Assembly (NCBI GenBank): GCA_017623155.1
Contig: JAGAPR010000001.1
Location: forward strand, 248,001 to 312,000
Direction: 5' to 3'
Source of the DNA: Prevotella sp.
GTDB lineage: Bacteria > Bacteroidota > Bacteroidia > Bacteroidales > Bacteroidaceae
Length of the DNA: 64,000 nucleotides
Position numbers and translations under genes: made by a program. The notes beneath the pieces are model-generated. The model saw only the letters and a list, made by a program, of their open reading frames with translations. It was not told where the DNA came from and did no database searches. Shown in pieces: positions 55,789 through 62,856 of this stretch; the stretch's first letter is position 1; each line of letters starts with the position of its first letter.

Positions 55789-57108
55789 ATGAAAAAGAAA
55801 CTGTTGCATTTGGTGAGATTTCTAAAAGTTGGTATTTGGCAGATATCGGCAGAAGATGTGTCGCCTCTGAGATTTGTTTTTTACAGTATCATAAAGAAAT
55901 TGATAATTACCATTCGCTTCTTTACCACGAAGCGAGTGATGAGTCACGCTTCCGCTCTCACTTACTCAACACTGTTGGCCATTGTTCCCATATTGGCGGT
56001 AGTGTTTGCCATTGCCCGCGGTTTCGGTTATAATAAATATATCGAAACATGGTTTCGCGGCACGTTTGAGTCGCAGCCGCAGGCCGCCGATGTGATTGTG
56101 GGCTTTGTCAACAGCTACCTCGTGCATACAAAAAGCGGGATATTTTTTGGCGTGGGACTTCTATTTATGCTCTATACAGTCTTAATGCTGGTGAGCAATA
56201 TAGAAGTGACATTTAATGAGATATGGCAGGTTAAAAAGCAGCGTAGCATATTTCGGACATTCACCGACTATCTCGCCATGCTCCTTCTCTTCCCGATAAT
56301 AATAGTGTTTACATCCGGATTGTCTATTTTCATTGCTGCCATAGCCGATAACATGCCGGATGTTTTGCTGCTCGGGCCGATGATGCGCTTTATAATATCG
56401 CTGTTGCCGTACGTGCTTATGTCGGCCATGTTTATCGGACTTTACATATTCATGCCGAACACGCACGTTAAGTTGAAATCTGTGATAGTGCCCGGAATAC
56501 TGGCAGGTGTGGCCATGCAGTGGCTGCAGTTGTTTTACATACACTCCCAGATGTGGGTAAGCAGTTATAATGCCATTTACGGTTCGTTCGCCGCGTTGCC
56601 TCTTTTCATGTTGTGGTTGCAGATTTCTTGGACGATATGTCTGTTCGGGGCGACGCTGTGTTATGCAAATCAGAATTTGAGCTACTATGACTACAATACC
56701 AAAACTTCCGATATCAGTCATCGTTATCGTATTATGCTTTGTGCGTTGTTGGCCGCTCGTATATGTCATAACTTTGATAGCGGACATCGTCCGTATACTG
56801 CTTTGGAGTTACGAACGGAGACCGGAATACCTATAAGGGTGGTAAATGACTTGCTTTATGAAATGATAGATGCCAAACTGTTGATAGAAATAACCTCGGA
56901 TGAGAAAGGTGAGGCATCGCAATTCATGCCGGCGGAAAGTATAAACAACCTGAGTTTCGGAGTGCTTATAGACCGGTTGGAATCGCATGGGCGCTGGAAA
57001 ATAGATTTGCCTTTGGAACAATTCTATAATGATAATTGGCATCGGGCATTGGACATTCGCCGAGTATATTTGAAGAATTCGAGGGAAATATTATTGAAAG
57101 ACTTATAA
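55789..57108 (+). CDS. YihY/BrkB-family membrane protein
   Basis: The ATG at 55789 gives 439 residues; an upstream frame to 55750 would run into rnpB and is not preferred. The protein has a cytoplasmic N-terminus, six membrane helices of the YihY (UPF0761, once called RNase BN) type (MSHASALTYSTLLAIVPILA and SYNAIYGSFAALPLFMLWLQ are typical), and about 130 extra C-terminal residues that look like a winged-helix domain (TALELRTETGIPIRVVNDLL). The RNase BN name is a historical error. Function is unknown; a transport role is often assumed. It is probably transcribed by readthrough from the rnpB promoter. Confidence 0.9.
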   Translation: MKKKLLHLVRFLKVGIWQISAEDVSPLRFVFYSIIKKLIITIRFFTTKRVMSHASALTYSTLLAIVPILAVVFAIARGFGYNKYIETWFRGTFESQPQAADVIVGFVNSYLVHTKSGIFFGVGLLFMLYTVLMLVSNIEVTFNEIWQVKKQRSIFRTFTDYLAMLLLFPIIIVFTSGLSIFIAAIADNMPDVLLLGPMMRFIISLLPYVLMSAMFIGLYIFMPNTHVKLKSVIVPGILAGVAMQWLQLFYIHSQMWVSSYNAIYGSFAALPLFMLWLQISWTICLFGATLCYANQNLSYYDYNTKTSDISHRYRIMLCALLAARICHNFDSGHRPYTALELRTETGIPIRVVNDLLYEMIDAKLLIEITSDEKGEASQFMPAESINNLSFGVLIDRLESHGRWKIDLPLEQFYNDNWHRALDIRRVYLKNSREILLKDL

Positions 57109-57129
57109 GTAAAGGCTTGTTAAAAGAAA

Positions 57130-57174
57130 TGTGGTGCCTGACAAGTTTCACGACAAACTCCGTCAAGCACCACA
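57130..57174. terminator. Terminator between yihY-like gene and the PqqD-like gene
   Basis: TGTGGTGCCTGAC pairs with GTCAAGCACCACA (one mismatch) between two convergent genes. T-rich sequence follows on the plus side. Confidence 0.75.
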
Positions 57175-57218
57175 ATAAGTTTTATTGGCAGTACATATCC
57201 CGCCGGCTTCTTATCGTC

Positions 57219-57485
57219 TCATTCTATAATTCCTGCGTCATACCATGTCTTTATCATGTCTTGAATGTCTTTTTCGGCCGTTTCATTGTCCACGTCATAT
57301 TCTTGTGTGAGCAGTTCGATAAGCTCTTCAGCCGTGAAATCCCGTCCTTGAACTTGTTGCCAGAGGTATGCGGCCGACTCGTTCATGCTTATAATCTTGC
57401 TGAAATCGATATTCTCTACTCCTTCGGCTACGATGATTTGTTCACCGCAAATGGTGCGCAGGTTAAATCCTTTCTTTGTTATCAT
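57219..57485 (-). CDS. PqqD-like peptide-binding (RRE) protein
   Basis: The 88-residue protein has the PqqD-type winged-helix layout: strands GFNLRTICGEQIIVAEG, a helix with MNESAAYLWQQVQGRDFTAE, then ELLTQEYDVDNETAEKDIQD and a final helix. Such domains bind the leader of a ribosomally made peptide and present it to modifying enzymes. It is the last gene after an S24/S26-type peptidase and an HPr-kinase-like protein. No precursor peptide gene, radical-SAM enzyme or cyclase lies next to it, so the client is unknown. Confidence 0.85.
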   Translation of the reverse strand: MITKKGFNLRTICGEQIIVAEGVENIDFSKIISMNESAAYLWQQVQGRDFTAEELIELLTQEYDVDNETAEKDIQDMIKTWYDAGIIE

Positions 57486-57497
57486 GATGCTATTGGG

Positions 57498-57953
57498 TTA
57501 TTGTTGTTTTATGAATAAATGCCTATATATATATAGAAGATATCGTCGTATGGGGAAAAGCCGGGTCCATAACCATGAATATACAATCCATTTCCTCTCG
57601 TTTGTATAATCGGCCGTACTTCTGTTTTTGCGATAAAACCCGGTGGCTATGGCTTTTACATCTTTCAGACAACAGTGCTCCACACCGATATTGCCGTCGC
57701 CCCGTAGGATAATTGTGTCATCGCAAATGCTTATTATGCGGTGAAGAACAAAATGCCCCTCGCTTATTTCGGCCAAGACCACATCCCCGACATTTATGTC
57801 AATGGGCTTCACGAGAATGGCTTTATCCCGTCCGTCTTCGAGAAAAGGGCGCATGCTGTATCCCCGCAGTGGCAATGTGACCGTATGCCCGGCATCTGTC
57901 AATCTGATGACTTCGGGCAGAAATGTCGCGTTTGGCATTTGCTTTATTGTCAT
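57498..57953 (-). CDS. S24/S26-type peptidase-like protein
   Basis: The 151-residue protein has the core of signal-peptidase-like Ser proteases: VTLPLRGYSMRPFLEDGRDK holds the Ser of the GxSMxP box, followed by VGDVVLAEISEGHFVLHRII and TIILRGDGNIGVE. A His (VLHR) stands where bacterial signal peptidase I has the catalytic Lys, as in the archaeal/eukaryotic type. A basic, aromatic C-terminus may sit on the membrane. Its place beside a PqqD-like protein and an HPr-kinase-like protein suggests peptide maturation, which is inference. The PqqD-like gene follows after 12 bases. Confidence 0.8.
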   Translation of the reverse strand: MTIKQMPNATFLPEVIRLTDAGHTVTLPLRGYSMRPFLEDGRDKAILVKPIDINVGDVVLAEISEGHFVLHRIISICDDTIILRGDGNIGVEHCCLKDVKAIATGFYRKNRSTADYTNERKWIVYSWLWTRLFPIRRYLLYIYRHLFIKQQ

Positions 57954-58017
57954 ATCTCGGACTTGTTAAATGATAATCCTGTTTTATTCACAATGATATA
58001 ATTCCTCTTTGTTGCGA

Positions 58018-58905
58018 TTATCTCGCTATTCCGTCATGGCAAACAACGGCCGCTTCCTTGTCGGGAAGGCAGTGTATGGTGAATACCGGCACTGTTTCTA
58101 TAAGTCGGGTGATGATGTTGCAGATGTTGTTGTATATCGTGTTGTCCCACTTCATGGATGAGCAAGAGGGTAGGATAGAGGCAAATGCCTGAACGGGGCG
58201 CAGCCTTTCAATGCTGTTTGCCGGTGCCCTGTCAATCCTTGTGACGGCTCCCAACGGTGCTTTTATGTCTTTATAGCATGGCGTCTTGCCGCTCCATGGC
58301 GAGCCGTAAAGGTATGGTATCCCGTCGATAATCCTTATAATGGGATTGTCATCGTTCATTAACTCCGTATCTTCGATGTGTTCCAGCCATAAACTTGAAT
58401 GAGTGCTTTTCCCGGTTCCGCTTTTGGCTATAAACGGATAGGCATATCCGTTATGGCAAACACATGACGCATGTACCAAAAGAGCATCGTAGTAACATCC
58501 CCGGAATGCGAATGTCAGCATCAGCGCATCGTTCAATCCGAATGCCCGCATGCCTTTCGTACCGTTCAACGCACATGTGCATTGACTGAAATCCTTATTG
58601 GAGCGGAGCAGGCAACAAGGCTGGTCGTATATGTTTTTTATGATATACTGATACCCGCCGTCCGGCAGCCGATATACCAAAGTATCGCCGTTGCCGGTGT
58701 CAAACTTCCTTATCAGTTCCTTTTCTTTTGCCGGTTGCAGGTTGTCGTCTACCGTAAGGGTAAACAAGGGGTTGCCTGTTGCAGTCTCGTTCCTTTCAAA
58801 AACGCTGAAAGATGGTAATAAAGATATGTCGTTTATCTTTGACTCTTCAAAAACAATGGTAATATCTAAATCGGCAATACGGAAATAATGGCTTTTTCTC
58901 ATCAT
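58018..58905 (-). CDS. HPr-kinase-like protein
   Basis: The 295-residue protein has an N-terminal beta-rich half and a C-terminal domain like HPr kinase/phosphorylase: LLVHASCVCHNGYAYPFIAK, the P-loop AKSGTGKSTHSSLW, MNDDNPIIRIIDG and YGSPWSGKT. It lacks the rest of true HprK, and no HPr partner is nearby. Related proteins in lasso-peptide clusters phosphorylate the peptide, so a peptide kinase is possible. The start overlaps the upstream stop (TGATG). The S24/S26-type gene follows after 64 bases. Confidence 0.8.
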   Translation of the reverse strand: MMRKSHYFRIADLDITIVFEESKINDISLLPSFSVFERNETATGNPLFTLTVDDNLQPAKEKELIRKFDTGNGDTLVYRLPDGGYQYIIKNIYDQPCCLLRSNKDFSQCTCALNGTKGMRAFGLNDALMLTFAFRGCYYDALLVHASCVCHNGYAYPFIAKSGTGKSTHSSLWLEHIEDTELMNDDNPIIRIIDGIPYLYGSPWSGKTPCYKDIKAPLGAVTRIDRAPANSIERLRPVQAFASILPSCSSMKWDNTIYNNICNIITRLIETVPVFTIHCLPDKEAAVVCHDGIAR

Positions 58906-59333
58906 TCTTCTTCAGTGTTCATGTCAATACCTTTGAACTTAAATTCATCGGCGCTTAGGAAGCGAATATCATACGGCACCTTTGATTTTGTGGTGTATTT
59001 TTTTCGCATTTTTAGCAGTTTCTTCTCAACGTCTTTCTTCTCTTTTCCGAAAAATACGACGCATGTCCTTGACGGCATGTTTTTTTGTTGAGTGAAATAG
59101 TCTTTCAACTGGTAAGAATAATTGTCGCGACCGAGCAGGAATTTGCTCTTTGTGTCAATCCAGACACTGTCTACCGCCTGTATGTCTGTAAAGTAAACGA
59201 CAGAGTCGGTAAATGCGGCCGAAAATCCGAACATGTATCCTTTGGGCAACATTTTCTTTTTGGCCGATACTTCGCCGATGGCAAACAGCGATACAAGCAT
59301 TGCCGCGATAGTGATGTATTTAATTGGTTTCAT
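58902..59333 (-). CDS. Small secreted protein of unknown function
   Basis: The 143-residue protein has a signal peptide (ITIAAMLVSLFAIGEVSAKK), no lipobox, and a mature part with FGFSAAFTDSVVYFTDIQAV and SRTCVVFFGKEKKDVEKKLL. The strong TDIQ and VVFF strands suggest a small alpha/beta domain, but I do not recognise the family. It starts 7 bases after the sigma-factor stop and overlaps the HPr-kinase-like gene, so all five genes from rpoD to the PqqD-like gene may be one transcript. Confidence 0.72.
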   Translation of the reverse strand: MKPIKYITIAAMLVSLFAIGEVSAKKKMLPKGYMFGFSAAFTDSVVYFTDIQAVDSVWIDTKSKFLLGRDNYSYQLKDYFTQQKNMPSRTCVVFFGKEKKDVEKKLLKMRKKYTTKSKVPYDIRFLSADEFKFKGIDMNTEEE

Positions 59334-59340
59334 TCTTTTT

Positions 59341-60204
59341 TTATTGTCCTAAATATGATTTTAATATTTTTTTATTCGTATTAATCCTTAATTGTCTGAT
59401 GGCTTTTTCTTTTATCTGACGCACTCGTTCGCGGGTAAGTCCGTATTTGATGCCTATCTCGTCGAGAGTCATTTCCTGCATGTTGATACCGAAGAACGCT
59501 TTTATGATGTTTCGTTCTTTCTCGCTCAAGCATTTCAGGATATTGTCTATTTCTGTTCTTAGCGATTCTATTACGAGGGCGTTGTCTGTCGTAGCAGAGT
59601 CGTTCGAGGCCATCACATCGAGCAGGGTGTTTTCCTCTCCATCCGTGAAAGGTGCGTCTACTGACACATGCCTGTTGCCCGCGGTGAGAACTTCATTGAT
59701 TTTGTCTTGCGGCAAGTCTGTCAGTTCCGATATCTCTTCGGGCGACGGTCGTCGTTCGTTCTCCTGTTCAAACTTGTTCAACTCACGGTTTATCTTGTTC
59801 ACCGAGCCTATTTGGTTTAGTGGCAATCGCACCATGCGGCTTTGTTCGGCAATGGCTTGCAGAATGCTTTGCCTTATCCACCATACGGCGTATGATATGA
59901 ATTTAAATCCTCTTGTCTCGTCAAACTTCTCGGCGGCTTTTATCAACCCCACGTTGCCTTCGTTTATCAGGTCCGGAAGACTCAACCCTTGGTTCTGATA
60001 CTGCTTGGCAACAGACACGACAAACCTCAGATTGGCCTTGACCAGTCTTTCGAGAGCCTTTCTGTCGCCGTTGTGTATTCGTCTCGCGAGCTCCACTTCC
60101 TCATCAACAGAGACGAGTTCTTCGTGTCCTATCTCTTGGAGATACTTGTCGAGAGTGACATTATCTCTGTTTGTGATAGACTTGTTTATTTTTAGTTGTC
60201 TCAT
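59341..60204 (-). CDS. rpoD: Primary-type sigma factor (RpoD/SigA, Bacteroidota short form)
   Basis: The 287-residue protein lacks the long N-terminal region of E. coli RpoD and has region 1.2 (TLDKYLQEIGHEELVSVDEE), region 2 (LVKANLRFVVSVAKQYQNQG, FDETRGFKFISYAVWWIRQS), region 3 and region 4 (MTLDEIGIKYGLTRERVRQI). This is the layout of the Bacteroidota housekeeping sigma factor, which reads TTTG/TAnnTTTG promoters. Its own promoter at 60228-60258 fits that consensus exactly. A secreted protein and a peptide-maturation-like gene set follow without a terminator. Confidence 0.95.
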   Translation of the reverse strand: MRQLKINKSITNRDNVTLDKYLQEIGHEELVSVDEEVELARRIHNGDRKALERLVKANLRFVVSVAKQYQNQGLSLPDLINEGNVGLIKAAEKFDETRGFKFISYAVWWIRQSILQAIAEQSRMVRLPLNQIGSVNKINRELNKFEQENERRPSPEEISELTDLPQDKINEVLTAGNRHVSVDAPFTDGEENTLLDVMASNDSATTDNALVIESLRTEIDNILKCLSEKERNIIKAFFGINMQEMTLDEIGIKYGLTRERVRQIKEKAIRQLRINTNKKILKSYLGQ

Positions 60205-60227
60205 AGATGTGCGGAATATAATTGATG

Positions 60228-60258
60228 CAAAGTTAAAGTTTTTTTCCGAAATGCCAAA
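60228..60258 (-). promoter_or_regulatory. Promoter of rpoD
   Basis: Minus-strand TTTG (60255-60258), 19 bases, TAACTTTG (60228-60235): exact consensus match. Confidence 0.88.
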
Positions 60259-60284
60259 TTAATGCGGCCAAAAAGAAAAAGTAA

Positions 60285-60338
60285 AAAGGCGAAAAGTAAG
60301 TAAACGGTATGTATTTGCCTTCCTTGCTTTTCGCCTCT
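60285..60338 (-). terminator. Terminator of htrA
   Basis: On the minus strand GGCGAAAAGCAAG pairs with CTTACTTTTCGCC (one mismatch) across a 22-base loop, followed by TTTTTACTTTTTC. Confidence 0.8.
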
Positions 60339-60362
60339 TTCATTCTGTTTGGATATTTGTTG

Positions 60363-61814
60363 TTATTCGCTCTGTAACGGAACGGCGAAGTAGGCTTTCT
60401 TGCCTGTCGGGTAAATACCTTGTATATATAATACCGGGTCTTTGCTCGTCGAAGCGTCTTTGACTACCTTTTGCATGTCGTCTATTGTCTTGATTGTTTC
60501 ATCGTTGACTTTCTGTATGATAAATCCGCGTGCAATACCGGATTCTTTCAACTTTCCGTTGTTTACCTTTATCACCTCGACGCCATAGCTTATACTGAGT
60601 TGTTTTTTCTGCGCGTCGGTTATTTCGCGGAAGTTGGCACCCAATACGTCAAGGTCGGCATTCTTTACCACGTTGGTGTTGCCCTGCTCGTTTTTGAGTG
60701 TTACTGTTTCTGTTATTTTCTTCTTGTTGTGCAAATAGGTGATGGTAAGTTTGTCGCCGGGACGTTTTTTGCTTATTATCTCTTGCAGTTCGGCCATTTT
60801 CGTAACTTTTTGTCCGTCGGCAGATATAATCACGTCACCATTCTTTATGCCTGCGTCGGCTGCCGCACCGTCGTCCATAACCTCATCCACATAGATGCCT
60901 TCCATTGTTCCGAGGTCTACTTCCTTGCCTTGTTCTTTCTGTGCATCAACATAGTTCTTCACGTCTCCACCCTTGATGCCGATCCATGCGCGTTGTACAA
61001 CGCCGAATTTTTTGAGGTCTTCCACAATTTTGTTCATTATCGTTGTGGGTATGGCAAATCCATAACCGCTGTATGAGCCGGTGGGAGAGTAGAGCATGGC
61101 GTTGATGCCTACAAGTTCGCCACGTGTGTTCACGAGTGCGCCACCGGAGTTTCCGGCGTTGATGGCTGCGTCTGTCTGAATGAACGACTCAACGTTGTTT
61201 GCTCCGAGCGAGCGTGCTTTCGCGCTCACAATACCAGCGGTGACGGTATTGTTCAGTCCGAGCGGATTGCCTACGGCGAGTACCCATTCGCCTATTTTGA
61301 GGTCTTCGCTGTTTGCGATGGTTATTGCCGGCAGGTTCTTGCCGTCTATTTTTATAAGCGCGAGGTCAGTAGTCTTGTCTGTTCCTATTATTCTTGCCGA
61401 GTGCTCCTGATTGTCGTTGAGCGTCACAGTAAGTTCGTCGGCACCTTCAACCACGTGGTTGTTGGTCACGATATAGCCGTCGGTCGAGATGATGACTCCC
61501 GAACCGGTAGCTGTCTTTTTCGGGGTTTGAACCTGACGTTTCTGTGTTCCGCCGTTGCCCCGGCCGAAAAAGCCTCCGAACGGGTCTGAGAAGAAGTCGC
61601 TGAACGGGTCGCTCTGCACCTCAACGGTTTTTATTTTGCTGTTTTGCACATACTTGATGTGTACTACTGATGGCAGAGCTTTCTCTGCCGCATAAGTGAG
61701 GTCCACCGGTTGTCCTGCCGGAGTGGCTGCACCGGCTTTGTTGAAGGCGGCAACAGAGAATATTATTGCCACCATACATATTGCCGGAAGTAAATAGTTT
61801 ACAATCTTTTTCAT
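60363..61814 (-). CDS. htrA: Periplasmic Do/DegP-family serine protease
   Basis: HtrA degrades or refolds damaged envelope proteins. The ATG at 61814 (MKKIVNYLLPAICMVAIIFS) begins a normal signal or anchor sequence and gives 483 residues; an ATG three codons earlier is equally possible. The catalytic triad is His in VTNNHVVEGADELT, Asp in KTTDLALIKIDG and Ser in DAAINAGNSGGALVNTRGEL. A Gly/Phe-rich segment (DFFSDPFGGFFGRGNGG) precedes the protease. Two PDZ domains follow (from GIKGGDVKNYV and from GVEVIKVNNGKL). It is a single-gene transcript with its own terminator. Confidence 0.97.
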   Translation of the reverse strand: MKKIVNYLLPAICMVAIIFSVAAFNKAGAATPAGQPVDLTYAAEKALPSVVHIKYVQNSKIKTVEVQSDPFSDFFSDPFGGFFGRGNGGTQKRQVQTPKKTATGSGVIISTDGYIVTNNHVVEGADELTVTLNDNQEHSARIIGTDKTTDLALIKIDGKNLPAITIANSEDLKIGEWVLAVGNPLGLNNTVTAGIVSAKARSLGANNVESFIQTDAAINAGNSGGALVNTRGELVGINAMLYSPTGSYSGYGFAIPTTIMNKIVEDLKKFGVVQRAWIGIKGGDVKNYVDAQKEQGKEVDLGTMEGIYVDEVMDDGAAADAGIKNGDVIISADGQKVTKMAELQEIISKKRPGDKLTITYLHNKKKITETVTLKNEQGNTNVVKNADLDVLGANFREITDAQKKQLSISYGVEVIKVNNGKLKESGIARGFIIQKVNDETIKTIDDMQKVVKDASTSKDPVLYIQGIYPTGKKAYFAVPLQSE

Positions 61815-61874
61815 CCTAAACATGTTTTTATGTTACATTAATTATTAAACTTGTTTTTTCTTGTTTCAGTGTTG

Positions 61875-61882
61875 CAAATATA
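61875..61882 (-). promoter_or_regulatory. Promoter -7 element of htrA
   Basis: TATATTTG on the minus strand fits TAnnTTTG, 60 bases before the start codon. The -33 TTTG is lacking, which would suit stress-dependent control, but no regulator site was seen. Confidence 0.6.
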
Positions 61883-61992
61883 TCAGCATTTTTTGTTTTT
61901 ATGCCATTTTGGCATTTTAATTTGTCGCAATTTAACAGTTACAAAACCACTGTTAACGGCTGTTTGCTTTGAATGCTGTTAATTTTACAAAT

Positions 61993-62176
61993 CTTAAACC
62001 TGCATTATTCATACTCGTTCCTACAGCAAGAAATAACCGCCGGCACCTCAGCACAATGCTTGCTCTTTCTCCTTAAAGTAGATTTACCACATTCTGCATC
62101 GTCATCGCTGTGCTCGCGCTGATGCACGCCGGTTAACCCTTTCGTGACGGAACAGTGTGAATAATGCAGGTTAAAG
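61993..62176. repeat. Large imperfect inverted repeat of about 185 bp
   Basis: CTTAAACCTGCATTATTCAT at 61993 returns inverted at 62153-62176 (21 of 24 positions). The inner parts also pair loosely: GTTCC, TAACCG and CAGC blocks recur in inverted order. The whole can fold into one long hairpin. It may be a small mobile element or a structured RNA; no transposase is present. Confidence 0.75.
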
Positions 62177-62409
62177 TAACATATTGTTACATGGCATACC
62201 GGCACGACTTCGCCGGCGATGAGGGTTCTTTTTAAGATTTCAATCTCACATTTAACTAAAAACATGTAAACGGAAAGTAAAAAGTCGATACAAAATATTT
62301 TCGCGAAGTAGGTTTTGTTAACTTAAAATATTTAACTTGCAAGGTGATTATTTAATATTTGTAAACAATTGCATGTCGGCCTTTTCTCCTTTTTGTACAT
62401 TTTTGCCTT

Positions 62410-62494
62410 GCAATAAGGCCGTAATTGCACTGCGTTTACGGCCTAACGGGAGTGTAATTAGGCCGTAATTGGAATGCAATTACGGCCTAATTGG
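62410..62494. repeat. Four-unit palindromic array, type A, copy 3
   Basis: Units start at 62410, 62432, 62454 and 62476: GCAATAAGGCCGTAATTGC, GCGTTTACGGCCTAACGGG, GTAATTAGGCCGTAATTGG and GCAATTACGGCCTAATTGG, with spacers act, agt and aat. The second unit has lost much of its palindrome. Outside the array only a few bases (TTTTGCCTT on the left, AAAA on the right) match the other type A copies, so the 85-bp array is the conserved part. Confidence 0.95.
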
Positions 62495-62801
62495 AAAACA
62501 AGATGATTTTCGAGGCATTCAAAAATGGCTTTAATACTCGTATCTTTCTGATATACAATTGTTTACGTGATGTGTTCTGTAATTCGCTTATTTGCGAGCT
62601 CGAGAACTTTTTTTTAGACGAATGGCCTTAATTTTGACGTTAACATAATAAATTATTACAATTTATTTATGCTTGTTTAACAAAAAGGCATGGAAATGTT
62701 AAATGATAGACGCCGGATGTGATTATGTCGTCCGAAATGTAGGATGAACAATGAAAATCACATTATATTATGCGAATATGTAAAAATATATATTGTTTTA
62801 T

Positions 62802-62832
62802 TTTGATTTTTGCATGAATTGCAGTAACTTTG
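62802..62832 (+). promoter_or_regulatory. Promoter of lepA
   Basis: TTTG (62802-62805), 19 bases, TAACTTTG (62825-62832): exact consensus match. The start codon is 24 bases downstream. Confidence 0.85.
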
Positions 62833-62856
62833 CGTTTTAATAAAAGCAATAAATAG

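Larger units (their letters stand above)
61815..62856. other. Long intergenic region between htrA and lepA
   Basis: This gap of 1042 bases holds the htrA promoter (61875-61882), a large inverted repeat (61993-62176), a type A array (62410-62494) and the lepA promoter (62802-62832). The stretches 62177-62409 and 62495-62801 are AT-rich and show no gene, terminator or repeat that I can support. Confidence 0.8.

Noticed and set aside
62005-62265. An 86-residue minus-strand frame
   Set aside because: It covers the inverted repeat at 61993-62176, has no protein features, and lacks a promoter.
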